Source: Thermotogota bacterium (lineage in GTDB: Bacteria; Thermotogota; Thermotogae; Thermotogales; DSM-5069). Taken from it: 64,000 nt of DNA. The stretch spans positions 1 to 64,000 of the forward strand of contig JAKPGA010000022.1 in NCBI GenBank assembly GCA_029551145.1, read 5' to 3'. The translations under genes and the position numbers were made by a program. Shown here piece after piece: positions 39,873 through 49,641 of the stretch; the first letter of the stretch is position 1, and every line of letters starts with the position of its first letter. Under the pieces are notes generated by a model. The model ran no database searches. It worked only from the letters and a program-made list of their open reading frames with translations, and was not told the origin of the DNA.

Positions 39873-41012
39873 ATGATCAGAAAATTAATCATCATTTTGC
39901 TGAGTCTTACAGTAGTCATCTTTGGGAGTGATGGAGCAATGGATTTGTTGGAAAAAGTGAATCAAATCATAGCGGATTTCAAAAGCGAAAGGCAAATTGA
40001 CGCAAGAGAAACTGTATTTGCTGTTCGGGCCGATATGCAAGACTCAAAGATCGTTTTGAGAGGAGAAATCAGCAAGATCGAGTTGAAAAACGACCTGCTC
40101 TTGAAGATCGCGGATGCCCTGAAAGTCGAGCCACAAGACAGATTAACAGTTCTTCCAGATCCTTCTCTTGGTGAGAAGATCTACGGTATTGTGAAGGTCC
40201 CTGTCATAAACCTGATGGACGGTCCAAGAAAGACATCTCAGAAGAACGCTGTCACCCAAGCAAGGATGGGTGAGTTAGTGACGATTCTAAAACAGAGTGA
40301 TGAGTGGTACCTTGTTCAAATGGAAGATTCATATCTTGGCTGGGTTGAGGGGAAAAATCTTCATATCACCGACAAAACAGGGTTAAATGACTATCTCGCT
40401 CACAAATTCGTCTTAGTAACAAGCAAATTCGCTGTCATCTTCAAAAGCATGGATGAGCATGATCAACTTCAAGAGAAACTTGTCCAGGGTACTGTCTTGC
40501 CATATCTGAAAACGGATGGTGAATGGACCTTAGCGCAGTTACCTGATTCAGAAAGAATCTATCTAAGGACCAGTAATCTTGAGTTTTTCAACTCACGCGC
40601 AGAGGTGTTCTCAATCAAAAAAGGCGCTAATTACGTGATTAATGTAGCCAAACAACATCTTGGGCTTCCTTATCTGTGGGCTGGGACTACATCCTTTGGC
40701 TTTGACTGCTCTGGCTTCACTCAGTTTTGTTTCAAGATGGCTGGATATTTTTTGCGAAGAGATGCAGACATGCAGTTCAATCAAGGCAAGGTAATTGAGG
40801 ACAGGAGCAATCTTCTACCTGGAGATTTGGTGTTCTTTCAGACATACAAACCAGGCCCATCCCATGTGGGTATTTACATAGGTGGTATGAAATACATCCA
40901 TTCTGGGAGCAATGGGGTAGCAATCAACAGTTTTGATCCAACCAGTTCAGATTATTCGGAAAGTTTGGACAGAAAATACATAGGTGCCCGAAGAATAATC
41001 GGTGGTGAATGA
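39873..41012 (+). CDS. Secreted SH3-domain NlpC/P60 cysteine peptidase
   Basis: Signal peptide; SH3-like (VKVPVINLMDGPRKTSQ... GWVEGKNL); NlpC/P60 catalytic FDCSGFTQFCFKMAG and PGDLVFFQTYKPGPSHVGIYIGGMKYIHS. Confidence 0.9.
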   Translation: MIRKLIIILLSLTVVIFGSDGAMDLLEKVNQIIADFKSERQIDARETVFAVRADMQDSKIVLRGEISKIELKNDLLLKIADALKVEPQDRLTVLPDPSLGEKIYGIVKVPVINLMDGPRKTSQKNAVTQARMGELVTILKQSDEWYLVQMEDSYLGWVEGKNLHITDKTGLNDYLAHKFVLVTSKFAVIFKSMDEHDQLQEKLVQGTVLPYLKTDGEWTLAQLPDSERIYLRTSNLEFFNSRAEVFSIKKGANYVINVAKQHLGLPYLWAGTTSFGFDCSGFTQFCFKMAGYFLRRDADMQFNQGKVIEDRSNLLPGDLVFFQTYKPGPSHVGIYIGGMKYIHSGSNGVAINSFDPTSSDYSESLDRKYIGARRIIGGE

Positions 41013-41016
41013 ATAA

Positions 41017-42000
41017 ATGAACGAAACGATACTGGAAGTTAACGATCTCTCGGTGAAGTTCTTCACCAGTGATGGAATAGTAAACGCAGTCGATCATGTC
41101 ACCTTTCACATACAGAAAGAAGAGATACTTGGTTTGGTAGGAGAATCTGGGTGTGGAAAATCTGTGACATCACTCGCGGTTATGAGATTATTGCCTATGC
41201 CACCAGCTAAGATCACATCGGGCAAGATTGTTTTCAATGGTGAGAACCTGCTCGAAAAGACTGAACCTGAGATGAGACAGATCAGAGGCAACGTGATATC
41301 GATGATCTTTCAAGAGCCAATGACATCACTTAATCCAGTGATCACTGTTGGCAAGCAAATAACAGAGGCAATCGTTGTGCATCAGAACATTGGCAAAGAT
41401 GAAGCTAAAAAGAAAGCCATCGAAATGCTCAGAACTGTTGGGATACCAAATCCCGAGAAACGCTACAACGATTACCCGCATCAAATGTCGGGTGGAATGC
41501 GCCAAAGAGCTATGATCGCTATGGCTTTGTCATGTAATCCAAAGCTTCTGATAGCGGATGAGCCAACAACAGCCCTCGATGTGACAGTACAGGCTCAAAT
41601 ACTCGATCTCATGGTACAGTTGAAAGAGAGTTTCGGCATGAGCTTGCTTTTGATTACACACGATCTTGGTGTGATCGCTGAAATGTGCAACAGAGTTCTC
41701 GTGATGTACGCCGGTCAGGTAGTTGAAGAAGCCTCATGCATAGAGCTATTCGACAATCCGCTGCACCCATACACAGTAGGGCTGTTGAAGTCAATACCAA
41801 AACTTGAACCGGGGAAGAAACCGCTTCACACAATCGAAGGCAATGTGCCAAATGCGATCGACTTTCCCTCAGGTTGCAGATTTCACCCCAGATGTAACGA
41901 AGCCACAGAGATATGTAAACGAAAGCTCCCAGCGCTGATAACCGTCGATACAAACAGAAGAGTTCGATGCTTTCTGCGAGGCTCTGTTCCAGAGGAGTGA
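41017..42000 (+). CDS. Peptide ABC transporter ATP-binding protein, DppD-like
   Basis: Walker [17 protein letters not shown] signature, [12 protein letters not shown]-terminal oligopeptide-type [16 protein letters not shown]. Confidence 0.95.
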   Translation: MNETILEVNDLSVKFFTSDGIVNAVDHVTFHIQKEEILGLVGESGCGKSVTSLAVMRLLPMPPAKITSGKIVFNGENLLEKTEPEMRQIRGNVISMIFQEPMTSLNPVITVGKQITEAIVVHQNIGKDEAKKKAIEMLRTVGIPNPEKRYNDYPHQMSGGMRQRAMIAMALSCNPKLLIADEPTTALDVTVQAQILDLMVQLKESFGMSLLLITHDLGVIAEMCNRVLVMYAGQVVEEASCIELFDNPLHPYTVGLLKSIPKLEPGKKPLHTIEGNVPNAIDFPSGCRFHPRCNEATEICKRKLPALITVDTNRRVRCFLRGSVPEE

Positions 42001-42004
42001 AAAG

Positions 42005-42982
42005 ATGCCAGCAAAGATAGTTGAAGTGCATGATCTCGTGAAGTACTTTCCAATAAAAGGTGGCGTATTTCAAAAGACCATAGCAAATGTGAAAGCAGTT
42101 GACGGTGTGAGTTTCTATATACAGAGGGGTGAAACCTTCGGACTGGTTGGAGAAAGTGGCTGCGGCAAGACCACCGCGGGTAGATGTGTTTTGAGGTTGA
42201 TAGAACCGACAAAGGGAAAGATCATTTTCAACGGAATTGAGATCACCAATATGAAAGAGAAAGAGTTGAGACGACTCCGCCCGAAGATGCAGATAATCTT
42301 TCAAGATCCGTACAGTTCACTCAATCCGCGCTTGACAATAAAAGATATTATCGGTGAAGCAATGGTCTACCACGGCATCGTCAGCTCAAAGGATTCTGAG
42401 AAAAGAGTGAAAGAATTACTTGATATGGTTGGACTTTCTTCAGAGCATATAAACAGATATCCACACGAATTCTCAGGGGGACAGAGACAGAGAATATGTA
42501 TCGCAAGAGCTTTGTCAACTGAGCCAGACCTGATAGTCTGCGATGAAGCGGTCTCTGCACTGGATGTCTCAATACAGAGTCAGATATTGAAATTGCTTGA
42601 GAATCTGCAACAAAAACTTGGAGTGGCATATTTGTTCATATCTCATGCTTTGAATGTAGTCAAGTACATTTCTCATAGGATCGGTGTGATGTACCTTGGT
42701 AAGATGGTTGAGGCGGCCGAAAGTGAAGAGCTCTACTCACATCCTTTGCACCCATATACAAAGGCTTTGATTTCAGCTGTGCCAGTGCCTGATCCAAAGG
42801 TAAAAAGACAGAAGATCATTCTAAGAGGAGATGTGCCAAGCCCGATTAATCCACCTGCTGGTTGCAGATTTGTGTCAAGATGCCCGTATGCAATGTCTAT
42901 CTGCAAGGAGACAGAACCACAGCTTCAAGAAGTTGCTTCAATGCACTCCGTTGCTTGCCATCTGTATAAAGAAACCTCATAA
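42005..42982 (+). CDS. Peptide ABC transporter ATP-binding protein, DppF-like
   Basis: Walker A GESGCGKT, FSGGQRQRICIARAL, VCDEAVSALD, GCRFVSRCPYAMSICKETEP. Confidence 0.95.
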   Translation: MPAKIVEVHDLVKYFPIKGGVFQKTIANVKAVDGVSFYIQRGETFGLVGESGCGKTTAGRCVLRLIEPTKGKIIFNGIEITNMKEKELRRLRPKMQIIFQDPYSSLNPRLTIKDIIGEAMVYHGIVSSKDSEKRVKELLDMVGLSSEHINRYPHEFSGGQRQRICIARALSTEPDLIVCDEAVSALDVSIQSQILKLLENLQQKLGVAYLFISHALNVVKYISHRIGVMYLGKMVEAAESEELYSHPLHPYTKALISAVPVPDPKVKRQKIILRGDVPSPINPPAGCRFVSRCPYAMSICKETEPQLQEVASMHSVACHLYKETS

Positions 42983-43090
42983 GTCTTAGTTCTGCAAGAT
43001 CTGTGATCAAGTCAATCCCAACTTTCGCCAATGACTATCACTCACGTTAGTATAACATGTTTTGCGAAGTACTGGTTCTTTCTATCGGTT

Positions 43091-43780
43091 TCAAACAGAA
43101 TCGACCTTCGATAATCTTCCTGACTGAAGATTGAAGATCTTGTTTGCAAGGTCAGTAAGGTACTTTAGTTGGTGAGAGACAACTACGGTGGCTCTGTTAT
43201 TCTTCTTCCAGTTTTCCAAAACCTTTCTGAGAAATTGCTTTCCAGCCTTATCCAAGCCTACAAAGGGTTCATCCAAGACCAAAAGGAATGGATCGTGTGC
43301 AATTACTGAAGCTATCGCCAATCTTCGCATCTCGCCATTTGAAAGATCGTAAGGACTCTTAGAAAAAGCCTCTTGATCTATCCCCATGATCCTTGCAGCA
43401 TTCTGTACACGTTCTTCGATCCTGTCAAGCCCGAAATTTCTCGACGCAAATGCAATTTCATCAAAGACAGTGTCACAGCAGAATGAGTCCTCAGCGTACT
43501 GCATAACGAAACCTATCATTTTGAAATAATCCTTCTGTCTGTAGATAGATCTTCCATTGATTTTCACCGTGCCTGACTTCGGTTTCAGTATCCCAGAGAT
43601 TAGTCGAAGCAAAGTCGATTTGCCAGCACCGTTTTGACCAGTAATTAAAACGAAATCTTGAGATTCTATCACCATATTTATCTCATGCAGAATTAATTTC
43701 GAGTTATCATAAGAAAAGCTCACATCTTGCAATTCCAGCTGGAAAATCCCCATCTTCTTTACCTCATTTTTCAACATCAT
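43091..43780 (-). CDS. ABC transporter ATP-binding protein, EcfA-like
   Basis: Walker A GQNGAGKST, LSNGEMRRLAIASVIAHDPFLLVLDEPFVGLD. Confidence 0.85.
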   Translation of the reverse strand: MMLKNEVKKMGIFQLELQDVSFSYDNSKLILHEINMVIESQDFVLITGQNGAGKSTLLRLISGILKPKSGTVKINGRSIYRQKDYFKMIGFVMQYAEDSFCCDTVFDEIAFASRNFGLDRIEERVQNAARIMGIDQEAFSKSPYDLSNGEMRRLAIASVIAHDPFLLVLDEPFVGLDKAGKQFLRKVLENWKKNNRATVVVSHQLKYLTDLANKIFNLQSGRLSKVDSV

Positions 43781-44450
43781 CTATTGGAGAAGATATAAAT
43801 TCGTCAATTGAACCGTCGAAATCCACAGTTCCTCTGCAAAGGTGAATCACTCTTCTTGCAAGATCTGTGAATTGATAAATCTCATGGGTTGAGATAACTA
43901 TACTCATACCCATTTGATTCAGCGCCTTTAAAACTTGATTCACTTGATGGCAACCAAGATCGTCCAGCATTGAAGTTGGTTCATCGAGCAGCAGATACTT
44001 TGGCTTCAGCACAGCCACCGAGGCTATTGCCAGTTTCTGCGCCTGACCTGCGGACAAACTCATTGGATCTTCATTTTTCAGTTGAGACAGTTGAAATATC
44101 TCAAGAATTTCAGTTACTTGTTCATGCATCTTGCTTCTTGGTACACCCATGTTCTCGAGACCAAATGCCACATCCTCTTCCAACGTCGAACCAATTATCT
44201 GATTGACTGGGTTATGAAAGACGTATCCGCACAACATCCTCAGATCGTTCTGTGAGAGTACTTTACCATCAAAGAGTATCTCACCAGACTGAACTGGCAG
44301 TAGTCCTGCGAGTATTTTCAGAAGAGTTGTCTTTCCCGAACCATTTGCGCCAGTCAGAAGAAGAAAATCACCGTCATGAACAACAAGATTGACCCGATCA
44401 AGTGCTTTGTCGATTTTGTACTGAAAACTCAGATTGACTACCTGTAACAT
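43764..44450 (-). CDS. ABC transporter ATP-binding protein, EcfA-like
   Basis: Walker A GANGSGKT, LSAGQAQKLAIASVAVLKPKYLLLDEPTSMLD, FHNPVNQIIGSTLEEDVAFGLENMG. Confidence 0.87.
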   Translation of the reverse strand: MLQVVNLSFQYKIDKALDRVNLVVHDGDFLLLTGANGSGKTTLLKILAGLLPVQSGEILFDGKVLSQNDLRMLCGYVFHNPVNQIIGSTLEEDVAFGLENMGVPRSKMHEQVTEILEIFQLSQLKNEDPMSLSAGQAQKLAIASVAVLKPKYLLLDEPTSMLDDLGCHQVNQVLKALNQMGMSIVISTHEIYQFTDLARRVIHLCRGTVDFDGSIDEFISSPIDDVEK

Positions 44451-44453
44451 ATT

Positions 44454-45047
44454 TCACACCTTGATCGATCTGTAAATTCTTATGCCACCCTCTTTATGTA
44501 TGTCAGTGACATTTTTAAAGACTTCCATCATAGCCCTTTTTACATAACTCCCACCCTTGTTGTGGTATGCAACTACCTGCAGCGAACCATTTTGGTTCAA
44601 ATGTTCGATCGACTCGGCGATCATCCTGAGAACCACCTTTTTGCCCGCTGCCATGGGTGGATTCATCAAAATCATGTCGAATTTCTCATTCTCCCATGGT
44701 TCGTAAAATGCACCCTGTTTAACAATCACATTCGCGTTGTTATTCTTGGCATTGATTTTGGCAAATTCAGTTGCCCTTGAATTGATATCACTCATAAAGA
44801 CTTCAAGATCAGGATACTCACCCTTAAGCACAACACCAATCACACCATACCCACACCCAAGATCGAGCAATCTGAGTCCATCGATAATCGCATGCTCAAT
44901 CAATATCCTGGTGGCTTTGTCGATCTCACCGAAACTGAAAACGCCCGAAGGCGTTTGAAAATGATATGTTCTACTACTCCTTGTTTTGAAAGAAACAGTC
45001 CTCACTTTCAGCTCACTGCTTGGATTTTCACTGTAATAGTGCTCCAT
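44454..45047 (-). CDS. Class I SAM-dependent methyltransferase (RsmC/RlmG-like small methyltransferase)
   Basis: LLDLGCGYGVIGVVL; FDMILMNPPMAAGKKVV (NPP motif). Confidence 0.87.
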   Translation of the reverse strand: MEHYYSENPSSELKVRTVSFKTRSSRTYHFQTPSGVFSFGEIDKATRILIEHAIIDGLRLLDLGCGYGVIGVVLKGEYPDLEVFMSDINSRATEFAKINAKNNNANVIVKQGAFYEPWENEKFDMILMNPPMAAGKKVVLRMIAESIEHLNQNGSLQVVAYHNKGGSYVKRAMMEVFKNVTDIHKEGGIRIYRSIKV

Positions 45048-45057
45048 AAAGTCACCG

Positions 45058-45077
45058 AAAAGGGGGCAAGAGCCCCC
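45058..45077 (-). terminator. Intrinsic terminator of ppdK
   Basis: GGGGGC-TCTT-GCCCCC followed by TTTT on minus strand. Confidence 0.8.
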
Positions 45078-45081
45078 AGAT

Positions 45082-47745
45082 TCAGTGTTCGCCTTTCTTT
45101 GGCTTCTCTGAAAGGGCTGCCTGCGCAGCGGCGAGTCTCGCCACAGGAACCCTATAAGGTGAACAACTCACGTAGTCAAGACCTGCCTTGTGGAAGAAAT
45201 GAATCGAACGAGGATCACCACCGTGTTCGCCACAAACTCCAACTTTCAGATTAGCCCTGGTCGCTTTGCCTTTCTTCGTTCCCATTTCGACAAGAGCTCC
45301 GACACCAACTTGGTCTATTGACTTGAATGGGTCATGGTCAAGAATACCCTTCTGCAAGTACTCAGGCAGGAATTTACCAACGTCATCACGACTAAAGGCA
45401 AAGGTCATTTGAGTCAAATCGTTTGTACCAAAGCTGAAAAACTCTGCTTCCTTCGCAATCTCATCGGCGGTAACGCATGCCCTTGGAACTTCGATCATGG
45501 TTCCCACTTTGTACTCTATTTTGACCCCGGATTCCTTTATCATCTGGTCCGCAACTTCTTTGATTATCTTTTTGAGGAAGATCAGTTCATTCACATGTCC
45601 AACGAGTGGAATCATTATCTCTGGGATGACACTAAGGTTCAACTCTTTTTTCAGCTCAATTGCAGCGCCAATGATTGCTCTTGTTTGCATGACAGCTATT
45701 TCTGGGTAGGTAATTGTCAGACGACATCCTCTGTGACCGAGCATTGGATTCAACTCGCTCAGAGATTCAACCACGTCTTTCAGCTCTTTCTCAGATATTC
45801 CAAGTTCCTTTGAAGTGGCTTTGATCTGTTCATCGTCATGTGGCAGGAATTCGTAGAGTGGTGGATCAATAAGCCTTATTGTTACTGGATAACCTGCCAT
45901 TGCTTTGAACAAGCCTTTGAAATCATCTTTCTGTAACGGCAGTAGCTCAGCCAGTGCCTTTTCCCTTTCTTCTTTTGTTTTTGCAACGATCATCTTCCTC
46001 ACTTTGGGTATTCTGTCTTTCTCAAAGAACATGTGTTCAGTACGGCACAAACCTATGCCTTCTGCACCAAATTTTCTTGCCACCTCTGCATCTCTTGGTA
46101 TGTCCGCATTGGCTCTTACACCAAGTCTTCTTATCTGATTGGCCCATTCGAGTAGTTCTGCAACCTCACCCTCAAGACCTACGGGTTTGATCGTTGGAAC
46201 TTTTCCAAGGAGTATTTCACCAGTAGATCCGTCTATCGATATCCATTCTTCTTCTTTTACAATTGTCTTGTTGACTCTGAAAAATCCCTCTTCTTCCTTA
46301 ACCTCAATCGTTTCAGCTCCAACAACAGCGGGTTTACCCATGCCTCGAGCTACCACCGCTGCGTGAGATGTCATTCCACCTCTGGACGTGAGAATTCCCT
46401 GTGCAAAGGCCATACCACCTACATCCTCAGGACTTGTTTCCGGTCTCACCAGAATTACTTGTTCACCAGCACGACCCAACTCTTCAGCCTTGGCTGCGTG
46501 GAAAATGACTCTTCCAGTCGCTGCACCAGGAGAAGCGGGTAAGCCTTTTGCAATAACAGGGACAGAGGCTCTGGCTTTGTCATCGAAGCGAGGATGAAGC
46601 ACTCTTTCTACATCTTCTGTTTTCACACGCATTACGGCATCTTCTTTCGTAATGAGCCCTTCGTGTACCATGTCAACAGCGATCTTTATCGCTGCACGAG
46701 AAGTTCTCTTGCCACTTCTTGTCTGAAGCATAAACAGTTTTCCCTCTTCGATTGTAAACTCTATATCTTGCATATCTTTATAGTGTTTTTCGAGTTTTCT
46801 CATTATTCCAGTTAATTCATGGTAAATTTCGGGCATTAACCTTTCCAATTCTGTCAGTGGCAGAGGTGTTCTGATGCCAGCTACTACATCCTCACCTTGT
46901 GCATTTTGCAAAAACTCACCATAAATCACATTCTCACCGGTATTCGGATTCCGTGTGAATGCGACACCTGTCCCGGATCTGTCCCCCATGTTTCCAAAAA
47001 CCATTGCTACAACGTTTACGGCTGTTCCGAGCATTTGGTCCTCTCGTATATTGTTGATTTCTCTGTACTTGATCGCCCTATCACTCATCCAGCTACCAAA
47101 GACTGCATCGATGGCAAGCCAAAGCTGCTTTTCAACATCCTGTGGAAATTCTTTGTTTTCTTCTTTGTAGATCTCTTTGTAAATCTCAACAAGCTTCCTC
47201 AAGTCTTTCTCGTCAAGCTCGACGTCGAGTTTTACACCCTTCGCTCTTTTCATTTCATCAAGCGCATTTTCAAATTTGCTTTTTGGCATACCAAGAGCAG
47301 TATCACCGAACATCTGAAGAAATCTTCTGTATGCGTCATAGGCAAATCTCGGGTTATTGGTCATCTTGGCAAGACCCTCAACGGTTTTGTCGTTCAAACC
47401 AAGGTTGAGGATTGTGTCCATCATACCTGGCATCGATACAGCCGCACCGGATCTCACAGATACTAACAATGGCTTCATTGGATCTCCAAAACCTTTTCCA
47501 GTAACTTGCTCAAGTTTCTTCATTGCTTTGGAAACTTCTTCCCGCAGTTCCACGGGATAAGTACGATTGTTCTGATAAAAGTACTTACACACCTCGGCAG
47601 AGATAGTGAAACCTGGCGGAACAGGTATACCAAGGTTTGTCATCTCGGCAAGATTTGCACCTTTCCCACCGAGAATGTCTTTCATATCAGCACTGCCTTC
47701 GGCTGACCCGTTCGCAAAGAAATAAACCAACTTTTTTGTCATCAC
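45082..47745 (-). CDS. ppdK: Pyruvate, phosphate dikinase
   Basis: GGKGANLAEMTNLGIPVPPGFTIS; GGMTSHAAVVARGMGKPAVVG; CGEHGGDPRSIHFFHKAGLDYVSCSPYRVPVARLAAAQA. Confidence 0.96.
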   Translation of the reverse strand: MMTKKLVYFFANGSAEGSADMKDILGGKGANLAEMTNLGIPVPPGFTISAEVCKYFYQNNRTYPVELREEVSKAMKKLEQVTGKGFGDPMKPLLVSVRSGAAVSMPGMMDTILNLGLNDKTVEGLAKMTNNPRFAYDAYRRFLQMFGDTALGMPKSKFENALDEMKRAKGVKLDVELDEKDLRKLVEIYKEIYKEENKEFPQDVEKQLWLAIDAVFGSWMSDRAIKYREINNIREDQMLGTAVNVVAMVFGNMGDRSGTGVAFTRNPNTGENVIYGEFLQNAQGEDVVAGIRTPLPLTELERLMPEIYHELTGIMRKLEKHYKDMQDIEFTIEEGKLFMLQTRSGKRTSRAAIKIAVDMVHEGLITKEDAVMRVKTEDVERVLHPRFDDKARASVPVIAKGLPASPGAATGRVIFHAAKAEELGRAGEQVILVRPETSPEDVGGMAFAQGILTSRGGMTSHAAVVARGMGKPAVVGAETIEVKEEEGFFRVNKTIVKEEEWISIDGSTGEILLGKVPTIKPVGLEGEVAELLEWANQIRRLGVRANADIPRDAEVARKFGAEGIGLCRTEHMFFEKDRIPKVRKMIVAKTKEEREKALAELLPLQKDDFKGLFKAMAGYPVTIRLIDPPLYEFLPHDDEQIKATSKELGISEKELKDVVESLSELNPMLGHRGCRLTITYPEIAVMQTRAIIGAAIELKKELNLSVIPEIMIPLVGHVNELIFLKKIIKEVADQMIKESGVKIEYKVGTMIEVPRACVTADEIAKEAEFFSFGTNDLTQMTFAFSRDDVGKFLPEYLQKGILDHDPFKSIDQVGVGALVEMGTKKGKATRANLKVGVCGEHGGDPRSIHFFHKAGLDYVSCSPYRVPVARLAAAQAALSEKPKKGEH

Positions 47746-47754
47746 AGCACCTCC

Positions 47755-49056
47755 TCATTTGAGATACCAATTTACCGCGAAGGTTTTATCATCCACTGTA
47801 CTTGTTAACACAAGAATTGAATCAACATTCATGCCGAGTAGTTTCTCCAACATTGGCGCGAAATCCACGTAGACAAAAACTGGCATGTTCTGCGGTTCAT
47901 ACAGTTTTGTCGCCTTGTCAAAAGAGCCTTTCTGGTTTGAGAACTCAGTTGGTATAGACGAATAGAATTTGATTCGTCCATTTTCACTGGTTACGTAGAT
48001 GCCTTCCAAGTCAAGATATCGAACGTTCTTCGCTGTTTTTATCTGACCTTTCAAAGCCTGCTGAAGCTCTTCAAGCTTCACATTCCCGCCAACAATTGCA
48101 TAAATAACTGGGTTGACCATACCCTGACTCTGCTGATTCTGCTGAGGAGAAAGAAGACCTTCGAGGACGTTGCTTATTTTCATCGAAAGAGCAACTTGCC
48201 CCGTCAGTTTGTTTGAGAGATTCATTAGTTCCTCAATTTGTCCCTGCACCGCCTCCGTTTCTGTTGCAGCCAAAGAAGCGGGAATCTTTGAGAACAAATC
48301 GGAAAAGTTCAGGCTTTGGTATATGGAACCGAATGAAGCGAAATTCGATACATTACCGAAGAAGAATATCTCTCCGCCAATGTTCGGGTCCTTGTACATA
48401 TCGAAACTCTTCGAAGGCCTCATATCCCTTAAAAGTGCAGCAGCCTTTTCATTCTGCGCATAAATTATCCATTCACCAGACAGCCTGTCTTGAAGTACCT
48501 TGATTGTACCTCTCATAGTAAAAACAGAGTCTTGCACAGCCATTTTCGGTGAAAAGATAACAGCCCATATACTTGAATCAGAAAACTGATTTTGTATCTC
48601 GCTGGGTACCTTTCCTCCGCCTTTTTGGCACTTTTGTAGGAATTCAGCACTTGTCGAGATCAAAATATAATCACCGTTTTGTGCAACATACATTCCTGAA
48701 CCAAGCAAATTTGAAATGGCTTTCACGAGTTTTGATACATACTTCGAAGGACCCACAGCCAAAGCCATGTCCTGGCCCGAGAAGACTATCAGTGTATCTT
48801 TGCTCAAAAGGTCGTTTAATTGATCCACAGTTGCTCCATATTGAACCAATGAGCTTGCCAACATTCCTTGGATCATCGATTCGACTCCAAGCCCGTTCGC
48901 TATGATATCGATCAATTGTACTTTTTTTGCCATTGCATAATGATCACCGTTGTTCTTCATCAGGACCAACTGGTCATAATCCACTGACACAAACTGCGTC
49001 ACCGCAAACAAATACATGACGAATAACAACATAAAAGATACACAGATCTTTTTCAT
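47755..49056 (-). CDS. Secreted protein of unknown function (433 aa)
   Basis: Signal peptide MKKICVSFMLLFVMYLFAVTQFVSV; no motif I can assign. Confidence 0.7.
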   Translation of the reverse strand: MKKICVSFMLLFVMYLFAVTQFVSVDYDQLVLMKNNGDHYAMAKKVQLIDIIANGLGVESMIQGMLASSLVQYGATVDQLNDLLSKDTLIVFSGQDMALAVGPSKYVSKLVKAISNLLGSGMYVAQNGDYILISTSAEFLQKCQKGGGKVPSEIQNQFSDSSIWAVIFSPKMAVQDSVFTMRGTIKVLQDRLSGEWIIYAQNEKAAALLRDMRPSKSFDMYKDPNIGGEIFFFGNVSNFASFGSIYQSLNFSDLFSKIPASLAATETEAVQGQIEELMNLSNKLTGQVALSMKISNVLEGLLSPQQNQQSQGMVNPVIYAIVGGNVKLEELQQALKGQIKTAKNVRYLDLEGIYVTSENGRIKFYSSIPTEFSNQKGSFDKATKLYEPQNMPVFVYVDFAPMLEKLLGMNVDSILVLTSTVDDKTFAVNWYLK

Positions 49057-49240
49057 GACAAACCCTCCCAGATAGTTGCATTTTCAATCAATAATACCAT
49101 GAAAAATCGAAATAGATAGCTTTTACTTCCAAAATCGCTGTGAAACACGGTTTTTCTCTCAACTTCACAACGAAAGTGATGTTTCCATCAGAGATTCTCT
49201 GATATCACAGAATGATTTTTCACCTTTGATCAGGGGGGAC

Positions 49241-49270
49241 TTGAAATGACCCTCCAAAAAGTGCTATTAT
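49241..49270 (+). promoter_or_regulatory. Putative sigma70 promoter of hup (TTGAAA-18-TATTAT)
   Basis: TTGAAA at 49241-49246, TATTAT at 49265-49270. Confidence 0.6.
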
Positions 49271-49325
49271 TCTTGCAAGAGGGAGATCATATCTCCCAAA
49301 CCCTATAGAAGGAGGGGGATAACGG

Positions 49326-49598
49326 ATGAACAAGAAGGAGCTTGTCGACAAAGTAACAAAGAAGGCTGGACTTAAAAAGAAGGATGTAAAGAAAGTCGTA
49401 GACATGGTCTTCGAATCGGTCACAGATGCACTTGCCAAGGGTGAAAAGGTTCAGCTCGTTGGCTTTGGCAGCTTTGAGGTCAGAAAAGCAGCATCCAGAA
49501 AAGGCGTTAACCCACAGACCAAAAAGCCCATCACGATTCCTGCAAGAAAAGTACCGAAATTCAAACCTGGCAAAGCATTGAAAGAGAAGGTCAAGTGA
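49326..49598 (+). CDS. hup: DNA-binding protein HU
   Basis: MNKKELVDKVTKKAGLKKKDVKKVVDMVFESVTDALAKGEKVQLVGFGSFEVRKAASRKGVNPQTKKPITIPARKVPKFKPGKALKEKVK. Confidence 0.98.
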   Translation: MNKKELVDKVTKKAGLKKKDVKKVVDMVFESVTDALAKGEKVQLVGFGSFEVRKAASRKGVNPQTKKPITIPARKVPKFKPGKALKEKVK

Positions 49599-49604
49599 TT
49601 TTCA

Positions 49605-49633
49605 AGAGGGAGGTGTCTTGCCTCCCTCTTTAC
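49605..49633 (+). terminator. Intrinsic terminator after hup
   Basis: AGAGGGAGG-TGTCTTG-CCTCCCTCT then TTACTT. Confidence 0.75.
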
Positions 49634-49641
49634 TTCTAACT

